Source: Diadophis punctatus similis | Lineage: Eukaryota; Chordata; Lepidosauria; Squamata; Dipsadidae | Direction of reading: 5' to 3' | DNA: 64,000 bases | Assembly: GCA_023053685.1 (NCBI GenBank) | Contig: JALIGW010000257.1 | Location: 1 to 64,000 of the forward strand | In this document: piece after piece, positions 1-10,608 of the stretch | Position numbering within the stretch: the first letter of the stretch is position 1 | How the letters are laid out: the number at the start of each line of letters is the position of its first letter | Translations under genes and position numbers: made by a program | Notes under the pieces: generated by a model | Told to the model about the DNA's origin: nothing | The model's input: the letters and a program-made list of their open reading frames with translations, nothing else | Database searches by the model: none

Positions 1-477
1 CCTTCCATTGAGGACCGACCCCTCGCATCCTGGACATAATTATTTCAACTCCCTAACCCTCAAAACGAGGCTATAGAGCACTGCACAACAGAACAACTAG
101 ACACAAGAACAGTTTTTTCGGAACGCCATCACTCTGCTAAACAAATAATTCCCTCACCACTGTCAAACTATTCACTAAGGCTGCATTACTACTACTATTA
201 GTCTTCTCAATTGTTCCTATCACCCATCTCCTCCCACTTATGACTGTATGACTGTAACTTGTTGCTTGTATCCTTACAATTTATATTAATATTGTTTTCC
301 TGATTGCTTATTTGTACCCTATGACAATCATTAAGTGTTATACCTCATGATTCTTGACAAATGTATCTTTTCTTTTATGTACACTGAGAGCATACGCCAC
401 CAAAGACAAATTCCTTGTATGTCCAATCACACTTGGCCAATAAAGAATTCTATTCTATTCTATTCTATTCTGTCAAT
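1..477 (+). mobile_element. Rex1-like LINE 3' end with ATTCT tail
   Basis: This is the 3' end of a non-LTR retrotransposon. Around 95-150 it encodes a degenerate form of the C-terminal block RHKNSFFRNAITLLN, as found at the end of Rex1/CR1-group reverse transcriptases, followed by a stop. Here one base is missing compared with the copy near 55.83 kb, so the frame is broken. A 3' UTR follows, then the string TGGCCAATAAAGAATTC and a short ATTCT pentamer run. Two other copies lie at 43.69 and 55.79 kb. The left end is cut by the window edge. Rex1 versus CR1 assignment is inferred. Confidence 0.7.
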
Positions 478-1116
478 GTAGCCAGCTTGGCTAACTCCAT
501 CAGCTTTTGCAGCCACTCCGTCCATTGTGGGAGTCACAACATCCTTCCATTTTTTGTGCATAACGTGATTTTTGCTGCCTGTACTTCACTCAATTTCTAC
601 GTCTGTTCCTACTGAAGGTTTGGTAATGAAGCGTCTGCAGGAAATCCACCAAGCTCAGAGAGCACAAAGGACCTGTGGAAAGTGAAGTTTATTTTCCAAA
701 GTTGAATTCCTCGGTGCTGATAAATAAGGCTTGCCAGCAGAATTAACCATACTCCTGGAATGCAAGCCAACTTTTGCTTAACAATAAAAGCAAAAAAAAA
801 AAAGCAAAAAACAACACAATGACAAAATTTCAAAATATAATTTAACTTGTAAAAACTGCTTTATTGCAGACTGGGCTTCTGTGCACCCATGCTATTCCAA
901 AATCTCATGGTTTCCTCTTGACCCCTGTATAATATCATAGGAGTTACCGAGAAGCAGCTCAGGCACTTAAACCCAGCCAAAGAGGGCGAAGGGGAGTGCT
1001 TAAAAAATGATTGCAGAAACCTTTTTTTTAAAGAGGGCTTAATTCGGTATAATGATTTATTACAGAGTGATAAGTACAAACAGATTGACAGTGGATGGCT
1101 TGAAATGAGCCCAACA
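478..1116. other. Mixed intergenic DNA, no gene seen
   Basis: No convincing gene. Positions 630-690 hold a truncated copy of the repeat that elsewhere carries the hammerhead-like motif (GAAGCGTCTGCAGG followed by a CACCAAGCTCAGAGAGCAC-like tail). An A-rich run lies at 790-815. The rest is unassigned. Confidence 0.4.
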
Positions 1117-1795
1117 TACCGCATTTTTCGGAGTATAAGACGCACCTAGATTTTAGAGGAGGAAAACAAGGAAAAAAGTATTCTGAACCAAATGGTGTAA
1201 TAATATATTATTTAATAAAATACCAGTGTAGCAGAATACTTTTTACAACCATGTATACTTTTTACAAACTTTAAACCTGACAGCTTTAAAGACTAGTGGA
1301 CTTCAACTCCCAGAATTCCTCCTCCAGGCATGCTAGCTCAGGAATGGGAGTTGAAGTCCACAAGTCCTTAAACTTGCCAAGTTTGAAGAGCCTTGCACCC
1401 CTAACCCCCTAACCCAGGGGTCTTCAAACTTGACAGCTTTAAGACTAGTGGACTTCAACTCCCAGAATTCCTCCTCCAGTCATGCTAGATGGGGTAATTA
1501 GAAGGCAAAAACACTCCAGTTTTTGCAAAAAAAGGCCCGTTTTTCGCTTGTTTTTTTTGCAAAACCAGGGCATGCAGAGGATTTGGGGAAGCCTGCAGAG
1601 CACTCCTAGGGGGTGGGGGAAGAGGCAAAAACGCCCCCATGTTTGCAAAAAATGTCCCGTTTTTCGCAAAATGGGATGCGGGGGCGGGGCTTCGGGAGGC
1701 CAAAAATGGCTGTATTCAGTATATAAGACGCACCGACATTCCACCCTCTTTTGGGGGGCAAAAAAGGTGCGCCTTATACTCCGAAAAATATGGTA
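1117..1795. mobile_element. TA-flanked MITE, CCGTATTTTTCGGAG family
   Basis: The element starts with TACCGCATTTTTCGGAGTAT and ends with the inverted form ACTCCGAAAAATATGGTA. Related termini recur at 6837-7413, 22925-23995 and 28518-28602, always next to TA. That suggests a TA-target DNA transposon, but the superfamily is not certain. No transposase frame is visible. Two copies of a different, palindromic MITE are nested inside (about 1262-1392 and 1418-1490). Confidence 0.65.
1262..1392. mobile_element. Palindromic hAT-type MITE, nested
   Basis: Inverted arms with ACTTCAACTCCCAGAATTCC on the left and GGGAGTTGAAGTCCACAAGT on the right surround a GCATGCTAGCTCAGG centre. It sits inside the larger TA-flanked MITE. 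A half copy follows at 1418-1490. Better-preserved relatives at 32.05 and 40.06 kb have exact 8-bp target duplications, which supports the hAT class. Confidence 0.6.
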
Positions 1796-2340
1796 AATAA
1801 AGACTGCAGGCAATCTTTGCATAGCTCATTTAGAATTTTTTTTAAAGTCTTTAAAAAAGAAAAAAAGACTTACAATTAACGTCCTTCTGTGATTTTGGAT
1901 CTATTGATCTAGGTAAGGAGCAACATGGATGCAAAATTCAATGAAAGGCAATGTCCTGTTTCCCTACAGGTTGGCCCCATGCATCTGGCAAGCTCGAAAC
2001 CAGACCAGAGCAGCGCTAACCATCCTGCTCCTCTTCCCCACGCCCAAATTTTTTTCCGCTGTATTGCCACTGACCATGGAAGGATTTTATTCAACCTCCT
2101 GAGGCAGAGAGCCATTCCAGAGCCTCTTCTTTGTTCTGCACAAGGAGCAGCAAAGCAGAGTATCAATAAGAGCAGTAATTATGACTTGAGCTTCATGGTG
2201 GTATTGATCAATCACCTCGGGCAAGTCCAATAAAGCTTGAGTTGCAGAAGGATGTTCCCAACACTTCAATAAGCTGTGTGCCCGTCCTGGGCACCATGCT
2301 CACATCAGCTGCCTTGTCTCCAAAACAGATGTCTTGTGGG

Positions 2341-2615
2341 GAGGAGGAGGAGGAGGAGGAGGAGGAGGAGGAGGAGGAGGAGGAGGTGGAGAGGACTGAT
2401 TTGGAGAAGGAGAAGGAGACGACCTGATTTGGAGAAGGAGGAGACCTGGTTTGGAGAAGGAGGAGGAGGAGGAGGAGGAGGAGGAGGAGGAGGAGGAGGA
2501 GGAGGAGGAGGAGAAGAAGAAGAAGAAGAAGAAGAAGAAGAAGAAGAAGAAAGAAGAAGAAGAAGAAGAAGAAGAAGAAGAAGAAGAAGAAGAAGAAGAA
2601 GAAGAAGAAGAAGAA
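2341..2615. repeat. Compound GGA/GAA trinucleotide microsatellite
   Basis: The run goes from (GGA)n, through two short interruptions, to (GGA)n and then (GAA)n. It gives long glutamate, arginine, leucine or serine frames on both strands. These are translation artefacts of the repeat, not genes. The purine/pyrimidine strand asymmetry is extreme. Confidence 0.95.
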
Positions 2616-2980
2616 GACCACCTGATTGTCTTTCCTTCCCACTTTGAATATCCATCTGTGCCTTAAAAGCAGAGGCCCCCAGGGACCGGTTCTGTGGAGA
2701 AAGGACCGGAGGGGGTGTGGTTCCATGTGCTGCCTGCATCTCACATATGGGGCTTTGCTTGTTTGCATGGCCCACTTGCTGGCATGCCACGGCCCTGTGC
2801 TGGTCCACAGACCAAGGGTTCGGAACCCCTGCCTTAAAGTTAGTCTGGACTCATATCAACTGCATAGACTTCTTTTCCTTGCAACCATTTTTTTTAAAGA
2901 AATGTTGTCCCCTTGTTGTTTTCTTACAACATCAAACTTCTCAGTCCTAAACAAATCTATTCAGGCTGGTACCCCTAGAT

Positions 2981-3326
2981 CAGGGGTCAGCAACCCGCGG
3001 CTCTGGAGCCGCATGTGGCTCTTTCATCCTTCTGCTGTGGCTCCCTGTCACCGGTCGGCACCACAATTTTGAGAGGAGCTTTCGGTTAGGGTGGGTGGCA
3101 AGCAGGGCATGCCAGGAGGAGACTCTATGGCAAGGGACGGGTTTTCCGGTCAGCTCCACAATTTGATAGGGCTTTCGGTTAGGACTGGTAGAGAAAAAAG
3201 GTCTTTGCGCTAGGAGGAGACTCTATGGTGGGGGAACCGGATTTCTGGTCAGCTCCAGAATTGAACAGGGGGGCTTCCGGTTAGGATCTTTGTGGCTCTT
3301 TGAGTGTTTAAGGTTGCCGACCCCTG
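2981..3326. mobile_element. Non-autonomous hAT, GGGGTCAGCAACC termini
   Basis: A 346-bp element with termini CAGGGGTCAGCAACC and GGTTGCCGACCCCTG. It is flanked by an exact 8-bp target duplication CCCTAGAT (2973-2980 and 3327-3334), the size typical of the hAT superfamily. The interior has no transposase frame. It contains GTGGCTCTTT blocks also seen in the disrupted copy at 8.57-9.08 kb. Confidence 0.9.
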
Positions 3327-3334
3327 CCCTAGAT

Positions 3335-4080
3335 TGACCCTGCAAGTCTTGTTTCTACATTCTGGAGTTGGTCTCTGCCCTCCAACCCCTTGCATGCTTG
3401 CAAGCGATGGCTATTTCAAGGAGAGTTAGTAAGGATAAGTTCATAATTAAAGTCGAGATGGTGGTTTGGAGTATAGAAAGGATTCTAAGCCAGTTTGGGG
3501 ACTTCCCCTAATTTTGGAATGCCATGCCAGAAGTCAGAGTTGAGAAAATAGGCATACAGAAAAGACTTTTAGGATACTAGGAGAATCTGGATGATTTTGT
3601 TATCTTATCGGAGCTAGAGGAGGGGGAACTAGTGAATTATATTATCCGGTTTAGTAGTTCAAATGTTGCATTTCCAACAGTGGGTGGAGATGGGATTGGA
3701 CACTCAAGCACAGCAGGTTTCCACCCTTTCCATTGTCCAAAAGGTGTGATAATCAGGGGCACTCAGCACATGGTCAGCAACTCAGGAACTATGGCATTAG
3801 TTATTCACACACCCACACCGGGAATCTCAGCAGGCGGGATAAGGCTTGGCAGTTTCCTCCCTTTGCCCTTAAGGCCAGGGAGATCTTCCCCATAAGCGGG
3901 ATACACATAGATAACAAGTATTCTGGCCTCTTAAAACTGTTGGCTGATGGCCTTGCTGAAATATCAGAGGGGGGGGGGAAAGGAAAGGCAAATAAGAAGA
4001 GAAGAAACAAAGCACAGGAAAAACAAGGGGGGAGGGGAGGGAAAGCAGTAAAGGAGGATATTTGTAGCTCAGGGTTGAAA
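3335..4080. other. Unassigned intergenic DNA
   Basis: No repeat family, splice structure or coding signal recognised. The open frames here are short with no family resemblance. A purine-rich stretch lies at 3967-4060. Confidence 0.4.
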
Positions 4081-4121
4081 TGAGGGGTTCTTGGTGCTCT
4101 CTGAGCTTTGCTGGTTTTCTT

Positions 4122-4163
4122 GCAGATGTTTCTTTACCCAAACTAGGTAAAAAGCATCAGTGC
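4122..4163 (-). ncRNA. Hammerhead ribozyme-like motif (degenerate)
   Basis: Read on the minus strand: GCA, then CUGAUGC (consensus CUGAUGA), two unpaired U, UUUACC, a 7-nt loop, GGUAAA, GAAAC, AUC, UGC. The stem UUUACC/GGUAAA is fully paired although its first pair differs from the other copies. GCA/UGC forms the flanking stem. One core base and the cleavage triplet deviate (AUC in place of GUC), so this copy is probably inactive. It lies in a repeat whose outer part is CTTGGTGCTCTCTGAG. Confidence 0.45.
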
Positions 4164-4197
4164 TAGTCAACTATGAGTAAACAACAAAGGGGAAGGA

Positions 4198-4266
4198 AGT
4201 GGAGTGGAGTGGAGAAGAGAAGAGAAGGGAAGGGAAGGGAAGGGAAGGGAAGGGAAGGGAAGGGAA
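4198..4266. repeat. GGAGT/GGGAA pentamer microsatellite
   Basis: A short tandem array that changes from GTGGA to GAAGA to GGGAA units. Confidence 0.9.
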
Positions 4267-4271
4267 TGTCA

Positions 4272-4514
4272 CGGTGTGAATATTGTCAGTTGTATGTCTA
4301 TGCAGGGTGATGCACCCCTATTCTAATATTATGGTATATTCCAATACAGGCAGAACACCTGATATGATCTTGTACGCATGTCCACATTCCTGATCCACCA
4401 TTAATCACTTTTGACTTGGCTCTTGACCAGAACGGTGGTGCTTTTTCTTAGCAAAGATGTAATTATTCAGGATTTATTGCTTTTGTACCAAAATAAATAT
4501 TTTCTATTAGACTT
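4272..4514 (+). repeat. Unclassified dispersed repeat, copy 1
   Basis: About 240 bp that recurs in inverted orientation at 13849-14090. Shared blocks include GCAAAGATGTAATTATTCAG, CAATATTCAC (inverted) and AATAAATATTT near the right end. No coding potential or known family recognised. In the second copy it interrupts a Tigger-like MITE, so it is itself mobile. Confidence 0.6.
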
Positions 4515-4600
4515 TTAATCTCGGCTTTATTTCTAACTGTCTGAATTCCAAGCAAAGATCTAAATCGCCTCTATGAGATTTTATTCTCACCCCAACAGGG

Positions 4601-4856
4601 AAGGGGAGGGGAGGGGGAGGGGGAGGGGGAAGAGAGGAGAGAAGAGAAGGGGAGGGAAGGGGAGGGAAGGGGGAAGAGAAGGGGAGGGAAGGGGAGGGAA
4701 GGGGGGAAGAGAAGAGAAGAGAAGGGGGAGGGGGAAGGGGGAAGAGAAGGAGAGAAGAGAAGAGAAGAGAAGAGAAGAGAAGAGAAGAGAAGAGAAGAGA
4801 AGAGAAGAGAAGAGAAGAGAAGAGAAGAGAAGAGAAGAGAAGAGAAGAGAAGAAGA
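4601..4856. repeat. Purine-only AGAAG/GGGGA microsatellite
   Basis: About 250 bases with almost only purines on the plus strand. It starts as GGGGA/GGGAA-like units and ends as a regular (AGAAG)n array at about 4750-4852. Frames across it are artefacts. Confidence 0.95.
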
Positions 4857-5456
4857 TACTGCAATCTGAAGATGGTAGGTGGACCTCACAGGCTGTGCCT
4901 TCACCATGGAAGAAGGCCTCAGGCAGAACTGGGGAATGCATCTATTTCCTCACATAGAAACTGACATCAGAATTGTTGCTAGGCCCACCTCCAGAGGTGG
5001 AAATCCATTTCAAACCCTCCTGATTCTGCCAGGGGTGGGGGGAGGGTGGAAAGGGCAGAAGGACCTGTTGCAATCTTTTCCAACAACACCCAAAGGATCT
5101 TCCAGAAGGGAGGCTGCCCAATTTAAAGATCCGCTCTGGGCGTCCACAAAGCCCTTCCACCCACAGTTGAGGGAGGCTTTTGTGTAACACAACCAAAATT
5201 TGTTATCGAGGTAACCTTCTTCTCAAAGTGCTCTGTGAACCCTTAATTATTATTATTTTTTATGCCACTTCATTCATGGACATTTGAAGATGGTGTCGGA
5301 GGCTTTGTTTGCTTCCTCTCCTTGAAGTTTACAGGATCAAAAGGGATAACTTGCCCCCAACTTCCTTCAAACAGATATAATTCCACAATTATAACAATAC
5401 CAAGGATATTGACTAAACAGGTCAATACCTATCAAGGTCATCTTGCTTGTAAAACA

Positions 5457-5457
<1 letters not shown>

Positions 5458-5543
<86 letters not shown>
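5458..5543. repeat. (GA)n microsatellite
   Basis: A long uninterrupted GA dinucleotide run. It is followed about 50 bases later by a CT run (5594-5628), so the two can pair as an inverted repeat. Confidence 0.97.
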
Positions 5544-5545
<2 letters not shown>

Positions 5546-5591
5546 ACATTTTAACGAACCACATTTTTAAATAACAAGGGCAAAAAAATAA

Positions 5592-5593
<2 letters not shown>

Positions 5594-5632
<39 letters not shown>

Positions 5633-5662
5633 CCTCCCTCCCTCCCTCCCCCCTCTCTCTCA
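5594..5662. repeat. (CT)n and (CCCT)n microsatellite
   Basis: A CT run passes into CCCT units. It is complementary to the GA run just upstream. Confidence 0.95.
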
Positions 5663-6155
5663 ATATCTGTTTTGCCATCAGTTTCTATCACCATTACAAT
5701 TGTAAAATATTGGGAGCTTTCAAACATTTTCTCTACATTTTCCACTGCATTGTACAATACTCGTGAAAGAGGTTTATGAAAATTGCAATAACATGATAGC
5801 AAGATTCACAAGAAGGTTGTAGATTTTTCTAAGGGACTGAAGCTAGATTGTCAAGAAAGTTGGTGTGTAAGGACCCACCAACTTTCCAGTCACATTTCTT
5901 CTGTTTGAGTTTAATTTAATTTAATTAAATTTAATAATAGAATTTCTATGCCGCCCAACTCCCAGGGGACTCTGGGCGGCAAACAACAAGTAGTTGTTGT
6001 TAATGTTTACTTTTATTTATTAAGCTTATACTCCATACAGGAAATACCACTTCCCTACAATTCATGCTCTTGGTTTTTAGTTATTATTTAACTCTTGTTA
6101 GTTTTAATTGTTTTATATTTGTTCTTATTGTTTTGTAAGCTGCCCCGAGTCACTT
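5663..6155. other. Intergenic DNA with LINE/SINE tail remnants
   Basis: Positions 5930-5990 carry ATGCCGCCCAACTCCCAGGG and CTCTGGGCGGC. These match the 3' end of the L2 element at 53.8 kb, in inverted order. Positions 6135-6160 hold the related GCCCCGAGTCACTTTGG. No gene seen. Confidence 0.45.
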
Positions 6156-6159
6156 TGGC

Positions 6160-6240
6160 AGGAAGGAAGGAAGGAAGGAAGGAAGGAAGGAAGGAAGGAA
6201 GGAAGGAAGGAAGGAAGGAAGGAAGGAAGGAAGGAAGGAA
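6160..6240. repeat. (GGAA)n microsatellite
   Basis: About 20 perfect GGAA units following an L2-like tail remnant. Confidence 0.97.
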
Positions 6241-6444
6241 GTTTTCCTGATAAGAAGCATGGAGAAATCTAGGACAGTATCCACTTTCCCCTACTTTCCT
6301 GGTTCAACCTCATATTTTGGTTAAATTAGGCTATAAGAAAATGATTAATCATGATTAATTAATTCTTTTGAGTCCAGATTCTTCCAATGTTAGTCTAATG
6401 TATTAACTCATTTTTCACAGTTCTGATCTTTGAAAGCATGATCA

Positions 6445-6672
6445 TGGGATCAAAATTCAACTGGTTCATACTTACGACCGTTGATCAGGTGATCCCCTTT
6501 TGCGACCTTCTGACAAGCCAAGTCTTACTAACTTACCAAACTGCAGTGATCCACTTAACAACTGTGGCAAGAAAGGTCGTAAAATGGGGCAAAACTCACT
6601 GAACAAATGTCTCACTTAAGGATGGAAATTTGGGGCTCCACTGTGGTCGTAAGTCGAGGACTACCTGTACAT
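6445..6672. mobile_element. Tigger-like MITE, right part
   Basis: Contains the family's internal blocks (GTGATCCCCTTTTGCGACCT, CAAGAAAGGTCGTAAAATGG) and the right terminus GTCGAGGACTACCTG followed by TA. Tc1/mariner-type Tigger elements use TA targets and have similar CAGGTAGTCC termini. The left end is missing. Confidence 0.75.
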
Positions 6673-6836
6673 AGTTAACACACTCGCCTTGTTTTAGAAA
6701 AAGCCAGCTAAAAATCCTAACCAAAGTTTCCTGCACAACTTCTCTAAATAGGACTTTCAAACTCCTACTTTGGAGTCCCTGATGTCAACTGAGTTGGGAT
6801 GTTGGCTTGCAGATGTTTCATTGCTAGGTAGTGAAC

Positions 6837-7413
6837 TACCGTATTTTTCGGACTATAAGATGCACCAGTGAATAAGACGCACCAAGGTTTCAAAGAGGTA
6901 AGTAAGAAAAAAAAAGTTTTTGTCCTCCCCAGCCCCCAGGAGCATTCTGCAAGCCTCCCAAACTCGCTGCGCACCCCATTTTTTTGCACTCATAGGGTTG
7001 GGAAGCCTGCAGAGTGCTCCTGGGGGCTGGGGGAAGGCAAAAATGCAAAAAAATGCAAAAAAAAAAAAAACGGGGCGCGCAGAGGGTTTGAGAAGCCTGC
7101 AGAGTGCTCCTAGGGGCTGGGGGAAGGCAAAAAGACACCTGTTTTTGCAAAAAAAGAGGCCCATTTTCACCCATTTTCCCACAAAAACAGGGGTGTTTTT
7201 GCCTTCCCCCAGCCCCCAGGAGCACTCTGCAGGCCTCCCAAACCCTCTGCGCACCCCATTTTTGCAAAAAATGGGCCCATTTTTCGCAAAAAGGGGACGC
7301 AGGGGCAGGGCTTTGGGAGGCCAAAAATGGCTGTATTCGGTGTATAAGACGCACCAACATTTCCACACTTTGGGGGGGGGGAAGGTACGTCTTATACTTG
7401 GAAAAATACGGTA
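6837..7413. mobile_element. TA-flanked MITE, CCGTATTTTTCGGAG family
   Basis: Starts TACCGTATTTTTCGGACTAT and ends TTGGAAAAATACGGTA. The interior is built of several copies of an AAAATGGGCC/TTTTTGCAAAAA-rich block alternating with GCCTGCAGAGTGCTCC in both orientations. Frames through it are composition artefacts. Confidence 0.7.
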
Positions 7414-7639
7414 GGTAACATTATCAGGGACCTGATACATCTGCAAGAACAGCCAACCACAGAGCACCAAGGATGCCACAATTCAACTTAAATTCTCTTC
7501 TACTGCAGCTCCTATCTTGCAGGCCAGTTCAGCCATCAGATAGATAGAGGAAGACAAGAACTGGAGTTCTTTTGGTCACTGATATACTTTGCTATTAGAT
7601 TTTATTTTTTTCCCCCCAAACAGCCTACAAGAGCAAATA

Positions 7640-8205
7640 CAAAGCTGGCAGGAATAGCCAACATTCCAGAAGATAGGCTTAAGATACAGAAGGATCTTGA
7701 CAGAATTGAACATTGGGTGCTGTCTAACAAAATGAAATTCAATGGTGACAAAAGTAAGGTTCTACATTTAGGCACGACAAACCAAATGTACGGTTACAGT
7801 ATAGGTGGTATACTGTATTGCAGGAACTGGGAATCTCTAGTTTGATGAAAAGAAGGACTAGGGGTGACATGATAGCAGTTCCAATATCTCAGGGGTTGCC
7901 ACAAAGAAGAGGGAGTCAAGCTATTCTCCAAAGCACCTGAAAGTAGGACAAGAAGCAACGGATGGAAACTAGTCAAGAAAAGAAGCAACCTACAGTAGAA
8001 CTATGAAGAAATTTCCTGACAGTGAGAACAATTAATCAGTAGAACAACTTGCCTCCAGAAGTTGTAAATGCTCCAACACTGGAAGTTTTAAAGAAGAGAT
8101 TAGATAACCATTTGTCTGGAATGGTAGAACATTTCCTGCCTGAGTTGGGGATTGGACTAGAAGACCTCCAAGGTCCCTTCCAACCCCGTCATTCTATTCT
8201 AAGAA
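7640..8205 (+). mobile_element. CR1 LINE 3' part
   Basis: A 5'-truncated CR1. The left piece encodes a decayed reverse-transcriptase segment resembling KMKFNGDKSKVLHLG (about 7727-7775). After an internal deletion near 7815 comes the C-terminal region, then the 3' end with GGATTGGACTAGAAGACCTC and CAAGGTCCCTTCCAA. Numerous stops make it a pseudo-element. Confidence 0.85.
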
Positions 8206-8571
8206 GCTGGGGGTCTCTTGCAAAAGAAAACAAGCTTTTCATTACAGGATTGGTTTTTATTAAATTGTTATTGCCAAGGAGAGTCTCGCAAAGGCGTATT
8301 TTCTGCTGCAGCTGCCAGAATCCAGTAGACAGGCAGGGGAATTAGGCAACTTGTCTTTGGAGGGGGTAACAACAACCAGCGGCCACAAGCCAGAGGCACA
8401 AACGAAGGTTGCAAGCCCAGAAATAACTTCAGACTCCAATTACAGGCCTTATGTCAGCCACAAACATGAAATTTTCTTTTCATGATCTTCTTCCAATTCT
8501 CTTGGCATCCTTTGCCAGATAAGCTTTACAGGGTTCTACTCAGGACAACCTGCTAGTATTATGGTCTACTG

Positions 8572-9085
8572 CAGGGGTCGGCAACAGGGGCGGGTTGCAC
8601 TTACCTCGCTACCGGTGTGCTGCCATGTTGCGCACTCGCTTGCTACGCGTGCGCGCCCTCTCACACGATTTTGCTTCCTGCGCATGCGCGGAAGCAAAAA
8701 ATCGTTGAAAAATTCCCCAAAAAAGATGGCGGCGTGCGCCAGACCGGCGAAGACAGTACCGGAGCCGGCACGCGCAAATTGGGCAATTAGCAGGTCCCTA
8801 GCGGAGCTGCGCACTGGACTGCACCGGTAGGAACCCACCCCTGGTCGGCAACCTTAAACCCTCAAAGAGCCACAAAGGTCCTAACCGGAAGCCCCCCGTT
8901 CAATTCTGGAGCCGACCGGAAGTCCGGTTCCCCCACCATAGAGTCTCCTCCTAGCACAGCGTCCTTTTTCCTCTACCAGTCCTAATCGAAAGCCCTATCA
9001 ATTGTGGAGCTGACTGGAAAACCCACCCCTTGCCATAGAGTCTCCTCCTGGCACGCCCTGCTCCCCCCCCCCCCCCCGGAACTGG
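8572..9085. mobile_element. hAT element interrupted by a second hAT
   Basis: The left terminus CAGGGGTCGGCAA (8572-8584) is separated from its continuation GTCGGCAACCTTAAACCCTC by a nested insertion. The interior, read in reverse, matches the intact copy at 2981-3326. The right end is lost near a C homopolymer (9064-9078). Confidence 0.85.
8585..8843. mobile_element. Nested hAT, CGGGTTG...AACCCACCCCTG family
   Basis: A 259-bp element starting CAGGGGCGGGTT and ending GGAACCCACCCCTG. It is flanked by the exact 8-bp duplication GTCGGCAA (8577-8584 and 8844-8851), and so was inserted into the terminal repeat of another hAT. A relative is at 22393-22559. Confidence 0.92.
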
Positions 9086-9188
9086 GGAGGGGAAGGTTCA
9101 GATTTAAAGCAAAATACTTTCAGTAAAATGAAATCAAATACCTTCAGGAAAATAATTTGCACATGACTCAAGTCAATCAAATAAGGCA

Positions 9189-9322
9189 GAGCTGTCAAAC
9201 TCCTGGACCGTGTGCCAGTTGTGTCACGCACTGGCCATGCCCACACCCGGTTTAGCGAAGGGGAAAAAAGTCCTGATATATCACGTGACACTGCTGTGAT
9301 GACGTGAGTTTGACACCCCTGC
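9189..9322. mobile_element. hAT remnant, GTGTCAAACTC family
   Basis: The termini GAGCTGTCAAACTCC and GAGTTTGACACCCCTG are inverted copies of each other. A partial copy of the same family lies at 21592-21735. No clear target duplication was found. Confidence 0.65.
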
Positions 9323-9869
9323 TCTAGAGGGGATAAATAAAATCTAATAGCAAAGTATATCAGTGAACCAAAAACTCCAGTATTTCCAACAAGTTAGCCA
9401 GTCAAAGATTGGTACCTAAGCAGGAAGCAGTAGACGTCCCTGCCTTTCCTTCCTCCTTTTAAAAAAAATGCATTAAAAAAAAAGAATAAAAGGACAAATA
9501 GTTCATCAGGGGAAATACTCTTATCTCCCCTGCCAAGATTTTTTTGAATCTCCAACCTTGGAAGGAGAAAGTCAAAGAATCTGATGAGCTCTGGAGCCAC
9601 AGGGTTGCATCTATGAGGAGAGGCCTTGACATTTGAATTTCCAAATCAAAGAAACAGTTGCTTTATTTGATTGCAGAATGCGTAGCCTTTGGAAGTTTAT
9701 CTTGAAGGGGAACCTTGAGATCTTTCCAGCTCCCAGAGCAAAGGTGGGCAAAAACCAATCCCGTTTGCTCGAAGTCGAGTTTAAAAAGAGCTGGAAATTC
9801 AATAGACAATGGGTTAACGACAAGACTGAGAAAGCAGGATTCTGGAGACTCTCAACTTGTATTAAGCAT

Positions 9870-9952
9870 TTATTATAACAATAATGCTATACTTATATAC
9901 TGTATACTGTATACTATATACAGTATATAGACTTATATACTGTTTCATAGTA
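9870..9952. repeat. TATACTGTATA-rich AT palindromes
   Basis: Overlapping short self-complementary units (TATACTGTATA, ATACAGTATAT) give cruciform potential. Nothing else recognised. Confidence 0.7.
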
Positions 9953-9959
9953 TATTCAT

Positions 9960-10203
9960 AGTTTCAAGCGGTTTACAGAGTCAGCATTTTGCCTCCAACA
10001 ATCTGGGTCCTCATTTTACTGACCTCAGAAGGATGGAGGGCTGAGTCAACCTCAGGTTTTGGATCGAACTGCTGGCAGTGGTCAGGCTCTCGGATTGTGG
10101 GGTGACCATATCTGCTTTAGAACTAACATTTGGAATAGTAACAATAAGAGCGGCGGTGCAATACTGCATTCTCCTGCAATACTGCATTCTCACCACTGCG
10201 CCA
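9960..10203 (-). mobile_element. tRNA-derived SINE (L2-tail type), broken by an inverted repeat
   Basis: Minus-strand SINE. CCTCCAACAATCTGGGTCCT and AAGGATGGAGGGCTGAGTCA mark its body, and CACCACTGCGCCAC its 5' head. Between body and head, 10085-10158 is an inverted copy of the flanking DNA at 10202-10275. Confidence 0.8.
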
Positions 10204-10275
10204 CCGCCGCTCTTATTGTTACTATTCCAAATGTTAGTTCTAAAGCAGATATGGTCACCCCACAATCCGAGAGCC
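10085..10275. repeat. Perfect 74-bp inverted repeat
   Basis: Arms 10085-10158 and 10202-10275 are exact reverse complements over 74 bp, with a 43-bp spacer of SINE sequence. The right arm continues into flanking DNA. The left arm replaces or interrupts SINE sequence. Identity of the arms means a very recent event, gene conversion, or an assembly fold-back. Confidence 0.95.
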
Positions 10276-10515
10276 ATAAGCACCCTCAAGATCACAAAAC
10301 CACACGGCCAAAATTCAGTGGCAAAGTAGACCAGCTTTGTCTTTCTACCGATCAACAATTATCCATCTGTCTGTCTGTTTCTCTATCTGTCTTTTCTCAA
10401 GATCCTTTGGCAGAACTTCATAGGCAACCTAGAAGCACCTAACTTAGTGGCAGAAACAATTGCCTCTTGTTACTTCTCTTTCTTCAAAATCCTGGATGTG
10501 AATGCAACATCTACC

Positions 10516-10516
<1 letters not shown>

Positions 10517-10574
<58 letters not shown>

Positions 10575-10577
10575 GAA

Positions 10578-10608
<31 letters not shown>

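Noticed and set aside
1445..1822. Candidate small proteins in the TA-flanked MITEs (also 6853-7479)
   Set aside because: Both strands give similar frames because the element is built of inverted blocks. There is no transposase signature.
2341..2640. Endogenous retrovirus or LTR element
   Set aside because: Across the whole window I saw no paired long terminal repeats, primer-binding site, or gag/pol/env-like frame. All recognisable reverse transcriptase sequence is LINE-type.
2208..2808. Long overlapping open frames on both strands (poly-Glu, poly-Leu, poly-Ser, poly-Phe)
   Set aside because: They exist only because trinucleotide microsatellites lack stops. No domain or splice context is present.
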